Source of the DNA: Pollenia angustigena
Taxonomy: Eukaryota > Arthropoda > Insecta > Diptera > Polleniidae
Direction of reading: 5' to 3'
Length of the DNA stretch: 64,000 bases
Assembly: GCA_930367215.1 (NCBI GenBank)
Contig: OV884058.1
Span: 105,485,802-105,549,801 of the forward strand
Shown in pieces: positions 46,115-56,595 of the stretch (positions are counted from its first letter, which is position 1; each line of letters starts with the position of its first letter). The notes under the pieces are model-generated. The model saw nothing but the letters and a program-made list of their open reading frames with translations, was not told the DNA's origin and ran no database searches. The position numbers and the translations under genes were made by a program.

Positions 46115-46172
46115 AATCACCACTATCGTGAATAAAACTCCCAAGAAATTTTTATTCACGATAGGGGTGATT
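46115..46172. repeat. strong hairpin, 23-bp stem
   Basis: 46115-46137 pairs with 46150-46172 (22 of 23), around a 12-nt loop. Core AATCACCACTATCGTGAATA. It lies just past the end of the 45530 repeat. Confidence 0.75.
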
Positions 46173-46765
46173 ATGTACTGTGAAAAAACAAATTTTCGAT
46201 TATTCGACATAATTATTCGAATTATCCTTTAATCGAAAATAAGCAATATTAAATTATTCGAACAGTTAATCGTCAATTAATTATTCGATTAATCGAACAA
46301 CGGTTAATCGTTTGAATACCCATTACATTACATCATCATTACATAAAATTATTCATTCCCTTAAAAATTTCTTTGAGGCTATTTCGTATTGTAATACGTT
46401 AGCAAGATTTATGCCAGCTTATTGAGGTACGATATCATGTAAGCATGTACCTAAGCCGCTTAACGATCACGGTAACGTTTTGACTATCGTTATTTGTAAG
46501 CCCATATGGACCAATAATTCCACTAACTTATAAAGTTGACAAAATTTTACGAGTTATTATCGCTGTAATTCTGTTTATTGACAGAGCTTTTAAACCTTAA
46601 TGCTCAATATTCAGGATAGTATTTAAATCTATATTAAGTTAATTTTCATAACAAATCGTATTTAAATACAGATTGGTTTTTTGAGTTTTATTTGAAGTCT
46701 TATTTAATTAAGATAAAAGTACGGTAGCACTACTAAATACAAAAAAAAAAAATATAAAAAAGTGT

Positions 46766-46983
46766 ATTTACAAGATAGTTTGAAAAAACAGCTGACTGTT
46801 AATACTTTGCCTTTTGTTGTTGTATTGTTGTGATATTGAGGCCACCATGCTAAAATATTACAATGGAAACTTAAGTTGAAATTATTTACAAGGTAGTTTG
46901 AAAAAACAGCTGACTGTTAATACTTTGCCTTTTGTTGTTGTATTGTTGTGATATTGAGTCCACCATGCTAAAATATTATGTTA
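46766..46983. repeat. 118-bp tandem duplication
   Basis: ATTTACAAGATAGTTTGAAA at 46766 recurs as ATTTACAAGGTAGTTTGAAA at 46884. The copies differ at few positions (GAGGCCACC/GAGTCCACC), so the duplication is young. Confidence 0.9.
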
Positions 46984-47179
46984 AGTTGAAATTAAGTGTA
47001 CCACATCGGTGACTTAAGTTTCACTTAAATTTTTAGTGAAGAAGAGAATTCTGTATTAAAAACGATTTTAAAAATAAATATGTTTTAATATCAATCCTGA
47101 AAATTGGCCATAAGTTTGCTCTATCACTGAACAAAGTTTTTTTTATGAAATTTATCCATGATTTTCGTAATAAATCTAA

Positions 47180-47327
47180 GTCCCAATTCACACGTTGCAA
47201 ATCTTATTGATCATCTTGCTACTTTATAACGAGAGTGACGAGAGGAAAAGAAACGTTTCTCTCTCACTCTCTCTCGCCTATAAGGTTGCAAGCTTATCAA
47301 TAAGACTTGCAACGTGTGAATTGGCAC
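47180..47327. mobile_element. Harbinger-type MITE (TAA duplication)
   Basis: GTCCCAATTCACACGTTGCA and, reversed, GTGCCAATTCACACGTTGCA; the arms match for about 40 bp. TAA flanks (47177-47179, 47328-47330). The loop holds a CTCTCTCTC-type purine/pyrimidine run. Confidence 0.8.
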
Positions 47328-47340
47328 TAAGCACCTTGTA

Positions 47341-48785
47341 GATAAATGCAGTGGATATTCCTATCAGAGCTGGCAGATGTGGTGATTTCACCATAGACTT
47401 GGCGATTTTTTAACCTATTTGACGGCAAAATTATGTGTTTGGCGACGCGGCGATTTTTTTCTTTTTTTTGGGATATTAAAAAAGTTCGAAAAAGTGTTTG
47501 CAAAACGCTTTTCCCTTAAATTGTTTTTGTTTACACATATGTATGAAAAAATTTATGAGCACAATTAAAATTTTCTTTGAAGTTTTAACAAATTTTAAAA
47601 TCGCAATACGTATGAAATTTTATAAGATCATAAATGTGAGTGAAGATAAATATGTCGAACTAAGTGTCTTTCGACGTAACATATGTTTTTCGTATTTGGG
47701 ACAATTTTTCAAATATGTTTTAATACTTGTGCCAAACTATAAAATATGTTTTCATATTTGTGACATATTTTAAATATCAAATTATTATATATCATCGCAT
47801 TCGTTAAATATTTAATGAAATTTTAGAGAACTTAAGAGTTGTAGAAATTTTCGGAATTTTGAGACAAACTGCAACCCTTACTGAATGAGACATACCTCAT
47901 TTAAAAGATTATTACGCAAAAATGTATAAATCTTTTTCGCTTTTTGAAAAAAAAAAGTTTGAATTTGATTTTTCAATCTTCAGAGATCAAATTTTACTGA
48001 AATTTTGTTTGAAATTGAACACGAAAAACGATAGAATTTTTAAAATCGTTTTTGAAAAAGACATCTGTTATAAAATAATTTTATGAAAAATGAATATGAT
48101 AAAGATCAAATTAGCAGGTTGTATAATATGCAACTTTGTTAATTGTTAAAACAACTGGAAGGTTTTACATGAAAAACTGAAGAAAAATAAATTTTAAAAA
48201 GTTTAATGTAATTTATCAATTTATCATATTAAATAGTTTTTTGCTTCTGTAAAATTTTCAAAATTTTAGATAGGGAGACTTTGTGTTTTAGGTGAGGATA
48301 TGTTACTGAGCTACCTAAGCGCTTTTTTATGTCAAAACTTCTAATTTTCATACTGTTTATAGAACACTTTAAGAATGCGAGTTCACCACGGCTGAAAAAT
48401 CTTATTTGACAAATCGGTTGGTCCGATTGATTTTTTAATATGTATTGGTAATAAAATAAATTATAAAAATGAAAAAATCTTAGATTATATTTGTTAAAAA
48501 ATCGGTGTTTTTTTTAGAATTTTCAAATATTTTTTTTTCAGATTTTTCTGAATCACTTTCAGAGTTGATTTTACGATGTCCCTCCGTTTGACTGGCTGGC
48601 TGCTCAGTCCATGTTGGTAAGGTTAAGAAGGGTTTTGAGCCCAAGGCCACTTTTCCACTCAGTGACCAATGCGGTTCATTGTGAATCCCTTCAATGAAAA
48701 GGTAGAGAAAGAGAAAAGTGAAGAAAAGAAATAAGAGATAGATAGAATTAAGGAAGTTAGTAGCTACCACATAGAACTATTACCC
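47341..48785. other. AT-rich intron stretch
   Basis: No gene recognised. 48665-48720 (ATGCGGTTCATTGTGAATCC) matches 5735-5760 (ATGCGGTACATTGTGAATCC), so both are pieces of one repeat, here adjoining the LINE relic. Confidence 0.45.
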
Positions 48786-48789
48786 CCTC

Positions 48790-49150
48790 TTCAGTCCCCT
48801 CAGCAGATACAGCCGCACTATTTCCCTGACAAACTCCAGTAGATCGACTGGATTACATCCAGTGATACACACCAGTTCGTATTCAATCTATCTCCTAGCC
48901 ATTTCTGTCTGAGACCCTGCATCTAGGACAGTGGCACAGCACATGCTCGATCGTCTCTAGCTCCTCAGAATCATCGCCTTAACAGGACAATGACCCGTCA
49001 AGAACCCTATGTATCCTAAGACCACCCCTATCCACTCCCAGTAGAACTCTGCTTGCCCCTGCGTCCGATCCGGGCCATAGAGCCCTAAACACCCTACAAT
49101 CCGTTCTATCCCTACAGAAGCGGTCAACGTCATCACGGAATCATAAATAC
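48790..49150 (-). pseudogene. LINE C-terminal region (I/R1-like), segment 3
   Basis: The minus strand gives FRALWPGSDAGASRVLLGVD, then RGGLRIHRVLDGSL, then ELETIEHVLCHCPRCR. This fits the C-terminal zinc-knuckle region of RNase H-bearing LINEs (ALWP......LLG..R...R.....L.G.C ... C..E...ETIEHLLC.CP). Several stops follow. It continues the RNase H pieces at 49445-49542 and 51378-51520. Confidence 0.7.
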
Positions 49151-49444
49151 TTTACATAGTGTCCTATACGCAGGCTTTTAAGGTCATTAATTCAATTTAA
49201 ATAAAAGATTATTTATTTCATTCTCAATAAAATCCGAAGTTTCGTTGGTATACTTTCCAACTCCTTCAGGGATTAAGTTTTTATTAAAATAATAATCTTT
49301 TTCGTCAGCTTACATCATTTATAAATCATATCACAGTATGTATTTTGTATAGGTGGAGAACACAACACAAAACTTAAAATATTACAATAAATGTATGTAA
49401 ATTTAAAAATTATCACAGAGAATTTGTCCTTTTTTGATTACAGT

Positions 49445-49542
49445 TGTTATTATTATTTCCCGTATCACCCCATAGTAGTAGCATAGGGGGTTCGTCGAGT
49501 TCGTCCGCCGCCCGAATTCCATCAAAAATGCAGTGTCCGGGT
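49445..49542 (-). pseudogene. LINE RNase H region, segment 2
   Basis: The minus strand gives VPGHCIFDGIRAADELDEPP, matching the (W)VPGH.GI.GNE.AD.LA motif of LINE RNase H domains. The Trp codon before VPGH is a stop (TAG), and this base lies in the later 9-bp target duplication. Confidence 0.75.
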
Positions 49543-49784
49543 ACCTAACACGGCTGTAGGAAATATCGCCAAAAAAAAAAAAAATGAAAAATCGCCCAAA
49601 AAAATTGCATGTAAAATTGGGCCTGATTTCTTTCATATAAAAAATGACCCAAAATTTTTGGGCTATTTTTCATTATTGTTGGGTGATTTTTCGTTTTTTA
49701 AATTTGGGTGATTTTTCATAATGAAAAATAGCCCAATTTTTTTTTGGACCATTTTTCATTTTTAAAATTCTACCATAATCTTAC

Positions 49785-49948
49785 ATAGCAGAGAAAACCA
49801 TGTTTTATTATGGTTGCAAACAACAAAACAATTTTTCAAGAAACTAATTTAACCATAATATGGTTGTCGGCGACAATGATTTGGTTAAATTAAACATAAT
49901 ATGGGTAGAATTTTTTTAAAAATGGTTTTGTAGCTTTTTCTCTGGGTG
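49785..49948. mobile_element. CAGAGAAAAA-type MITE, second copy
   Basis: GCAGAGAAAACCATG ... TTTTTCTCTGGGTG with ATAATATGGTTGTCGG inside, as at 40005-40166. TA follows the right end. Confidence 0.7.
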
Positions 49949-49971
49949 TAATATTAAATATATATATTAGG

Positions 49972-50523
49972 GGGCAGCTAAATTTCAACTTTGGATCAGC
50001 ATCTCCCGGGCGGAATATTGTGCCACATGGTCTAAAACTGATGTGGAAAAAATTTCAGCCAAATCGGATAACTTTTACCCCTGCCCCTTTGAGGTCAAAG
50101 TTCAAATGATAAAAAAAAAATTTTCCATACAAGCAAAAAATTTTTTTTTCGATTTTTTTTTTTTTTAATATTAGTAAGCTTTATATTATGAGCTTATTAA
50201 CATTTCGATCGGACAAGATTTTCAGTTTCAAAAGTGAATCTGAAAAAAAAAATTTGAGGCTTGTTAGGGGCTTACTCTTAAAAATTTTCAAAAAAAATTT
50301 TTTTTTTAGTTTTGATAAGCACACATTAAAGATTTTTTGTTGCTCTTAATACCAGGTTTTTTAAATTTTTTTTCGACATCGGATTTTTGTTCTAAATTGG
50401 GGTAAAAAACTGGAAAAATGCAGTTTTTGGCCCTATTTAAGAGCATGATTACTAGGGTGGCAGCTAAATTTCAACTTTGGATTTTCAACATCTCCCGGGC
50501 GGAATATTGTGCCACATGGTCTA
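49972..50523. repeat. direct repeat pair 'GGCAGCTAAATTTCAACTTT'
   Basis: 49974-50033 and 50460-50523 share GGCAGCTAAATTTCAACTTT and ATCTCCCGGGCGGAATATTG. The second copy stops at GGTCTAACT, where the 83-bp family begins. Between them lie A/T homopolymers. Confidence 0.75.
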
Positions 50524-50524
50524 A

Positions 50525-50800
50525 CTAAAGCTTCTCTGCGTAGTCGGCCTTGTTCGGAAACAAGGCAGTTTTTCGAAGCTTTACTTAGCGAAACCGGTTT
50601 TTGTTAGACCATAAAGGAGAAATCCTTGCGCCCGGCCAAAGGCCGGCTATACAGAGAAGCTTTAGTTCGCGAAGCCGGTCTTTTTTATACCATAGAGGAG
50701 AAAATCCTTGCGCCCGGCCGAAGCCCGTCTATACAGAGAAGCTTTAGTTAGCGAAGCCAGTATTTGTTATACCATAGAAGATGAAATCCTTATTTTGGAT
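50525..50800. repeat. 83-bp repeat family, locus 3
   Basis: One partial forward and about three inverted units; the turn is the hairpin GGCCTTGTTCGGAAACAAGG (50546). Followed by a TATATA run (50806-50845). Confidence 0.75.
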
Positions 50801-50807
50801 AGGTATA

Positions 50808-50847
<40 letters not shown>

Positions 50848-51002
50848 ATATATACACCCGGAGTAAAAGCTATAAAAATATTTTGTCCATATTATGTTTA
50901 ATTTAACCAAATCATTGTCACCGACAATTAAATTAGTATCTTTAAAAAAATCACTTGAAATTTTAACGGTATTTTAAAAAAAAATTTACACATTTTTGAT
51001 TA

Positions 51003-51112
51003 TAAGTTAAGTTGCGGACGTTATGACAATTCTTCGATAGACATTATGACACTTTTAAAAGTGTCATAAAGTCCAAGGACACTACGACGCTGGACGTTAT
51101 GACATGTCACCT
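51003..51112. mobile_element. orphan right end of the GTCATAACGTCC family
   Basis: TAAGTTGCGGACGTTATGAC ... GACGTTATGACATGTCACC, homologous to 40670-40790 including the TTATAAGTTAAGTTG lead-in. The left partner end is missing. Confidence 0.75.
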
Positions 51113-51377
51113 AAATTTATATGAATAATAAACACTTTTTTGCAAATTGGGTAATTTTTTTTTTTTTTTTTTTTGGGAAAAAATTCGTTTTTGCTTTTTG
51201 GGTCATTTTTCATTTTCTTTTTGGGCCCTTTTTCGTTTTTTTTGGGCAAAATTTCATATTTACCTTTTTGGGTCATTTTTCATGTTCGCTTGGGCGATTC
51301 TTCATTTGGGCGATTTTTAATTTTTTTTTTTTTTTGCCATTTTTCTTTGGGCGATATTTCCTACAGCCACCTAACAC

Positions 51378-51520
51378 AGCCAATACTCCTTGAGTTCCCC
51401 CAGTGCATTCCTACAATGAGCGTCCAGGCACGATCGCACCGTATAATTTGTCAAAGCCCTAAGAACCATATAACCTTGTGCGCAAAGTACAGGTCGGGAT
51501 TTTTAAGGTAATTCGATTGA
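51378..51520 (-). pseudogene. LINE RNase H region, segment 1
   Basis: The minus strand gives TVRSCLDAHCRNALGELK and EYWLC, then the duplicated site. This is the strand leading into the VPGH motif found at 49445-49542, on the far side of the inserted element. Frames shift within it. Confidence 0.6.
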
Positions 51521-53458
51521 ATTTTATACATAGATTTCAATTCATAAGGGCAAAGCCTACTGAAAATGGGGAGAATCGGTTCCATATTTCACATGGCCTC
51601 CGTACAAACTTCTTTCCGGAATAGTGTTTGTGCTTATAAACCATCTTTTTATGTTGTTATTTAGATTTAACTTATTTTATTGCAATCTAAATCACCTTAC
51701 CAATTTTCATATATTAGACGATACCTCCCCCATACAAAAATTACTTCCAAACAAAGTTTTTAATAACATAACTTCCTTATAAATGTTGGTATTGATATAA
51801 AAATTGACAACAATAACTTTTATTATAACCACTACCTTGATTCAAATACATATTAAACTATAGAGGCCAAGTGCACTTAAACTTGTCAAAAAAAGGGTTT
51901 AATCGCTTTGCATTTGAAAAAATACTAAGTGAGTTTTGAAACGATAAACACAGTATAGTTATAGGCTGCAAGAGGAATAATATATATTTGCAACAAGTTA
52001 AAATTTGCTTTGCGTAATTCAAGGAATTAGTTCTCAAGGTTTTTGAAATGGCCTCATAAACTGCAAAAAACAGGGTTTTCGCGAATATCTCGAAAACACT
52101 TCTTAAGAAAAATAAATGAATTCCATATTTGTGTTCTCCAGCCCCAAAAATTTGTGAAAATGTGTAATTAATCATATCTAATTCTAATACTTTATTAGTA
52201 GTCCTGGCAGTGCCGGACAAAAATTTTGTATATCACGGTTCCTGTTAACATATGTACCTATACGGGTGTTTTGCATTCTTCTAATCGGATGAGTCAAGCA
52301 GAATCCCTTTTCCTTAATCGAATGTGGCAGACTTCATGAAAAATATTTCGATTTGAATGCTTACCGATCTACCTAAATAAAAGCCTCAGACGGTTTTAAA
52401 CTAGAAAATTCTATTGCCAATACATTTTTAATAAAAAAAACCGACTTAGCGATTTGTAGGAAAAGATTTTCCAGCCCAGTAAGGTTGAATTTGCGTTTTA
52501 AATGTTTGATTTGTATAAGATCTATCAAAAGATGTTTTGACATGAAAAAAAAACGATTGAAGCTCTTATACCTATACATACTTAGCTCATTTATATACTT
52601 AAGTACCTATTTATGCATATTTTCCTATTTTTACAATTTATTTTCTTCAAATGTTTTCTGATGTTATTGATATTACCATCATAAGATATTCGCTTTAAAT
52701 ATTCGCATATATTTTAGCGAATTCAAAAAGCAAGTTGTCCGCAAATGTGAAAGCGAACCTAAATATTCGCAGTTCCCTTCTACATACATACTATGTATTA
52801 TAAATTATTAGATAATAAAAAAATGCAATATTTTGTTGAACTTTCCTAACAGGACCGTTTTTATTTTAAATTCACATTTCGATGTCTAAATAATCCCCGA
52901 AATTTAAGAAATTGCACTTTAAAAATTGCATTAGATCACATTTTCAAGCAGGTATTTGGCAACTCTTAAAAAACACAAAGAAGCACAAAGAGGGCGTAGA
53001 ACCCCAACATCATCGCACAAAATATACAAAAACTCACACATTAACAAACCAGTAAAGTACACAGAAAACATTTACCGAAAGAAGAAAATGAAACAGAGCG
53101 AAAATTAAAGATATATTTTTGTTGTTGTTTTTTCTTTTTTTGCTTATATTCTCTTATAAACGTCAATTTTACTCTGGTACATAGAATAAATTAGAAATAT
53201 GTACAAAAATTAAATAAAAGAACAACACACCGCGAGTAGAATAGCAGAGGAAAGAAAAAACAAAGTTAACAAAGAAAATTTTGATGAATGAAGAAGTCAT
53301 AACAAATTTTTCTTTTTCCTTTCTAAACATTTGATTTTTAATTCTAATTGTTGTTGGTTGTTGTTGTTGTTTTTTAGGCAATTAATAATTGTTGTTGGTA
53401 TATTTTTAGGTAAAATATTAGCAATTATTGGAGAATTTAATAATAATAAATAAATTAC
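51521..53458. other. intron 1 beginning, nothing recognised
   Basis: 51540-51780 resembles decayed fly repeat text (TGGGGAGAATCGGTTCC, CCCCCATACAAAAATTAC). The rest is AT-rich, with AACAACAATTG runs just downstream of exon 1. No second exon or regulatory element is evident. Confidence 0.45.
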
Positions 53459-53527
53459 CCTTAAAGCAGCTAAATCGATATCATCCAATGAACAATTCAC
53501 CGAGGCAAGTTGCTGCTGGTGCGCCAT
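53459..53527 (-). CDS. msn: misshapen (MAP4K/Ste20 kinase) coding exon 1 with start codon
   Basis: Minus-strand exon of 23 codons: MAHQQQLASVN then CSLDDIDLAALR, followed by GTAATT. This is the N-terminal tail that precedes the kinase domain in Msn/TNIK proteins. The Q-run after MAH and the SLDDIDL segment are what I expect for dipteran Msn. The start is supported by a good fly context (CAAAATGG) and an in-frame TAG four codons upstream. The exon ends on a codon boundary, so it joins exon 2 (DPAGIF...) in phase 0. The kinase catalytic core and the C-terminal CNH domain lie beyond the window to the left. No defects seen. Confidence 0.93.
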
Positions 53528-54572
53528 TTTGATTTGCTATTTTTTGTTTTATAATTTTAATTTATCTTTTGTTTTTTTACAAACAAGATTTAAAAAGTGT
53601 CTTTCAAAATGTTTAAGCACTTCTTTAAACTTTTTTTGTTAAAATATTTCAATTATTACATCAATTTTATTTAATTCTGTATTTTTAAAAATTTTTTATA
53701 AGGTATGTATAATCTTTTACACAAAAACTCTGATACGCACACAAACAATATACACACTCTATAAGAAAAACTTAAATTAAAAAAAATTAGCTAACATTTA
53801 ATAAGAAGTCTTTAAAATTTTTATTAAAAATTACATCCTTTTAAAAATTTTATTAAAAAAACACTTTAATTTTATCTTTTCTCCCATCTGTTTCTACTCC
53901 TTTTTATCATTGTATTTTTCTTATTTAAAAAACACCCAACACTGATAAAAATTTGCAAAATTTTAAAAGGGTTGTTCCCTCCACCCCGGGGCCGGTATTC
54001 CTTTTATACTTTATTTTTTTATAATTTAATTATTTTTTAACTCTTTATTTAAAACAATTTTTCTTTCATTTCACTAAACAACCGGCCCATTTTTTAAAAA
54101 TATTTTTTTGTTATTTTCTTTATTCCTTTTTATTGTTGTTTTTGGTTTTTATTAATAGATAAATGGAAATAATGAAAAAAGATAACTCTAAATTGAACAG
54201 GGAGGCAGGAGTAGAAATTATAAAGAAAAAATCTCTGTTCCATGACTGTTTCTTCTAATTTTCCCGTCACGTCACTTCATAAAAAAAAAAATTACAAGAA
54301 CGGACACTCATTAAAAAAAACTTCATAGTATCACTTGTTCACCTTTTTTTTGTTAATTAAACTATTTTTAACATTCTTCAACACATTTTACTTTTGCCAT
54401 TTATTTAATTCTTACAAAATTTCCTTATAAAAACTGTTTTCTAAGCGATTTTCTTGTTTAAAAAAAAGAAAACTTAAATTTCAATTCTTTTTTCTTCTTT
54501 CTATTCTAGTAAAATTTATTTTGACTTGACTTCCACGCCCGACTTTTTCTTTTCCACATCGCGAGCTCAACT
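53528..54572 (-). other. msn: probable msn 5' leader
   Basis: AT-rich DNA between the start codon and a candidate initiator at 54569-54574. No coding pattern. It may contain a non-coding first exon and intron; I cannot place splice sites with confidence. Confidence 0.4.
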
Positions 54573-54574
54573 GA
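54539..54574 (-). promoter_or_regulatory. candidate TATA-less core promoter (Inr plus DPE-like)
   Basis: On the minus strand TCAGTT (54569-54574) matches the fly initiator. Counting its A as +1, AGTCG occurs at +29 to +33 and G at +24. The downstream promoter element should start at +28, so spacing is one base off. No TATA box near -30. A guess from motifs only. Confidence 0.3.
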
Positions 54575-54908
54575 TTGTGTGTGAAAAATTAAAACATTTT
54601 ACCAACACTAAATTCTTTGTCAGTATTACAGCATTGCCAGCAGGAATTTCTAGCAAAATAACCGCAGTTGCCTAAAAAAGTATTAAATTTGATATAAAAA
54701 AAAATAGTTTGATACAATTAAAGTGTATAAAATGAATTAAATATAAAATTGTTCTACTTTTTTGGAATTTTGAACTTAAATTTCTGTAATTTTTGTACAT
54801 TATTTATTAAAATTTTCATAAAAATTTATTTAAGATATGAAAAATGTACAGAGTTGGATATTTGCAAATAAAGTTTTAAAGCATTTACCAACACTGTCTT
54901 CTAATCAA
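54575..54908. other. upstream DNA, nothing recognised
   Basis: AT-rich. TTTACCAACACT occurs twice (54598-54609 and 54885-54896). Confidence 0.35.
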
Positions 54909-55396
54909 TTAGTCCCCTTTTAGACAGGCAAAGTTTACTTTGCAAAGTCTTGAGTTTATGGAAGGGAGGGGAAAAGAGAATAGCGGGGGAGTACGAACTT
55001 TGCTGTACTCGCAAATTCCTTTTGTTTTTCGTTCGTAGTTTATTTCTGAGCAGGGATGATAAAGTTGGTAGTACAATTGTACTTTTTTTACTACTATTAG
55101 CAGTGCAAAAGTAATATAGTACTCCAGTGCAAATTTAGTACAATTTAAAAATTGCAAACGCTTTTCCCCTTTATGTAAATACCTACTATATCGAATTTAA
55201 TTCAAACAAATTATTGCTACAGTGTTATGAATCTTGTTGCTATAGTTTAAAATAAAAAAAAAATTAAATATGTATAGAAATATGTTACAAAACTAATTAA
55301 ATACACCAACCGAACTTTCATCTTCTTTAAAAATAATAATTTTATGTTCCTTACTATACCTGATTGTTGTAATTTTTTAATTAAATATTTTATATA

Positions 55397-56166
55397 TGGG
55401 CATTTCCTGGGGTCACTAACGTACGTTCGCACGCTTTTGATTTACAAATAATATAGAAAACAAAACTTTTCCAATCATTTTTTTTGGCGATTCGATAGCA
55501 TTTGGGTAGCTCTAAGTTTAGTGCAAAAGATGGATTTCATCGAGTTTAAATTTTTTATAATGATACATAGTTATAACCATGTGGTCACGAACGTACGCAA
55601 AATAGAAGTCAACTTTGGCTGACAGTACTGAAATGTAAAAATCTGCGTAATGGAACGGAATATTCAAAAGTGATTAATTTATTTTAAGAGTGTATTAATG
55701 TAGGTCTCCATACAAAATAAAATATTTCTCTTGGTTTTTGTTTAATTGGCTTATGTACCGGACGCGAACGTACGGGTCGCGAACGTATGATATTTCCATA
55801 TGTTTTTTTATTATTATCACCATGCATTTTACCAAAAATATCTTCAAATTTCCTTATTAAAAATCTTAATACTCCTTTTACAATTGATTGTAATGGAGTG
55901 ATTGTGAAGAAAGAGTGTATATATAACATATTTTTTGCATGTAAAATAAGTATATAAAAATGTCTTTAGAAGTAGCTTAAATACTTAGAAAATATAAAAT
56001 GTTCCAGTTTTCAGGGTAATTTCCTCAAGTTAAATAGCTGAGATATGCTATGAAACCATTCTTTTAAAAAAACATAGATTTTTTTTTTTTAAATAATAAA
56101 CAATAAAAGACGATGATAATCAACATTTTTTTTTTCATCCTGCTAGACCATTCTGAGGAAATGCCC
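55397..56166. mobile_element. nested element with GGGCATTTCC ends and CGAACGTACG motifs
   Basis: TGGGCATTTCCTGGGG at the left and, reversed, TGGGCATTTCCTCAGA at the right. The motif CGAACGTACG or a near copy occurs at about 55420, 55588, 55767 and 55783. No duplication found. Confidence 0.5.
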
Positions 56167-56351
56167 ACATAAGTTTTATCCTTTAAGTTTTCTTTTAAAT
56201 ATGACAACATTTGTATTTTTATCGATGGTGGAACATATAATACACTTTAACCAGTAAGCAAGTCATATGTGGTAAAATTATGAAAAATTCCTTGCACCAT
56301 AGATATCTATACACAGCTAGATACTTTTAGTAGAAATTACGGGCATTACTA

Positions 56352-56595
56352 CCCAGTAAAAACTTCGCCCACTTTTTTAAAATGAATAGCTTCTTGCACT
56401 AATTACTATAATTACTTCTATAACTACTTATTTTTCAGATGTATGTAGGAAAAAAATAATGACTTACATAAAAATGCATTCATTTTGGGACATCCCTTGT
56501 AAAATTCATTGGTTCTTTCAGAAGAATTGGAAGTAGTATTTTAACATTTTCCTGATTACTTAACACATTATTTTGCAGGCGAAGTATTAACTGGG
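56352..56595. mobile_element. 244-bp MITE, TA flanks
   Basis: CCCAGTAAAAACTTCGCC at the left and, reversed, CCCAGTTAATACTTCGCC at the right. TA on both sides (56350-56351, 56596-56597). Confidence 0.7.

Larger units (their letters stand above)
44766..46323. mobile_element. hAT-like element with GGGTATTCAA ends and ATTATTCGA repeats
   Basis: TAGGGTATTCAATTAATCG at the left and, reversed, ATGGGTATTCAAACGATTAA at the right. Both subterminal zones are packed with ATTCGAATAAT/TAATCGATT palindromes (44780-44890, 46185-46310). CATTAC occurs outside both ends but is not a clean 8-bp duplication. A second repeat (45530-46175) is nested inside. Confidence 0.55.
49552..51368. mobile_element. Foldback-like element, exact 9-bp duplication ACCTAACAC
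   Basis: Ends GGCTGTAGGAAATATCGCC and its exact inverse; ACCTAACAC at 49543-49551 and 51369-51377. Arms (about 49570-49780 and 51125-51355) are minisatellite-like, built from GGGC(G/C)ATTTTTCATTTT units. The loop carries a damaged copy of the 39827-40790 family. It splits a LINE RNase H region, which reads on correctly when the element and one duplication are removed. Confidence 0.9.

Noticed and set aside
51121..51511. Overlapping 90- and 112-codon Phe-rich frames
   Set aside because: They are translations of the GGGCATTTTTCATTTTT minisatellite arm.
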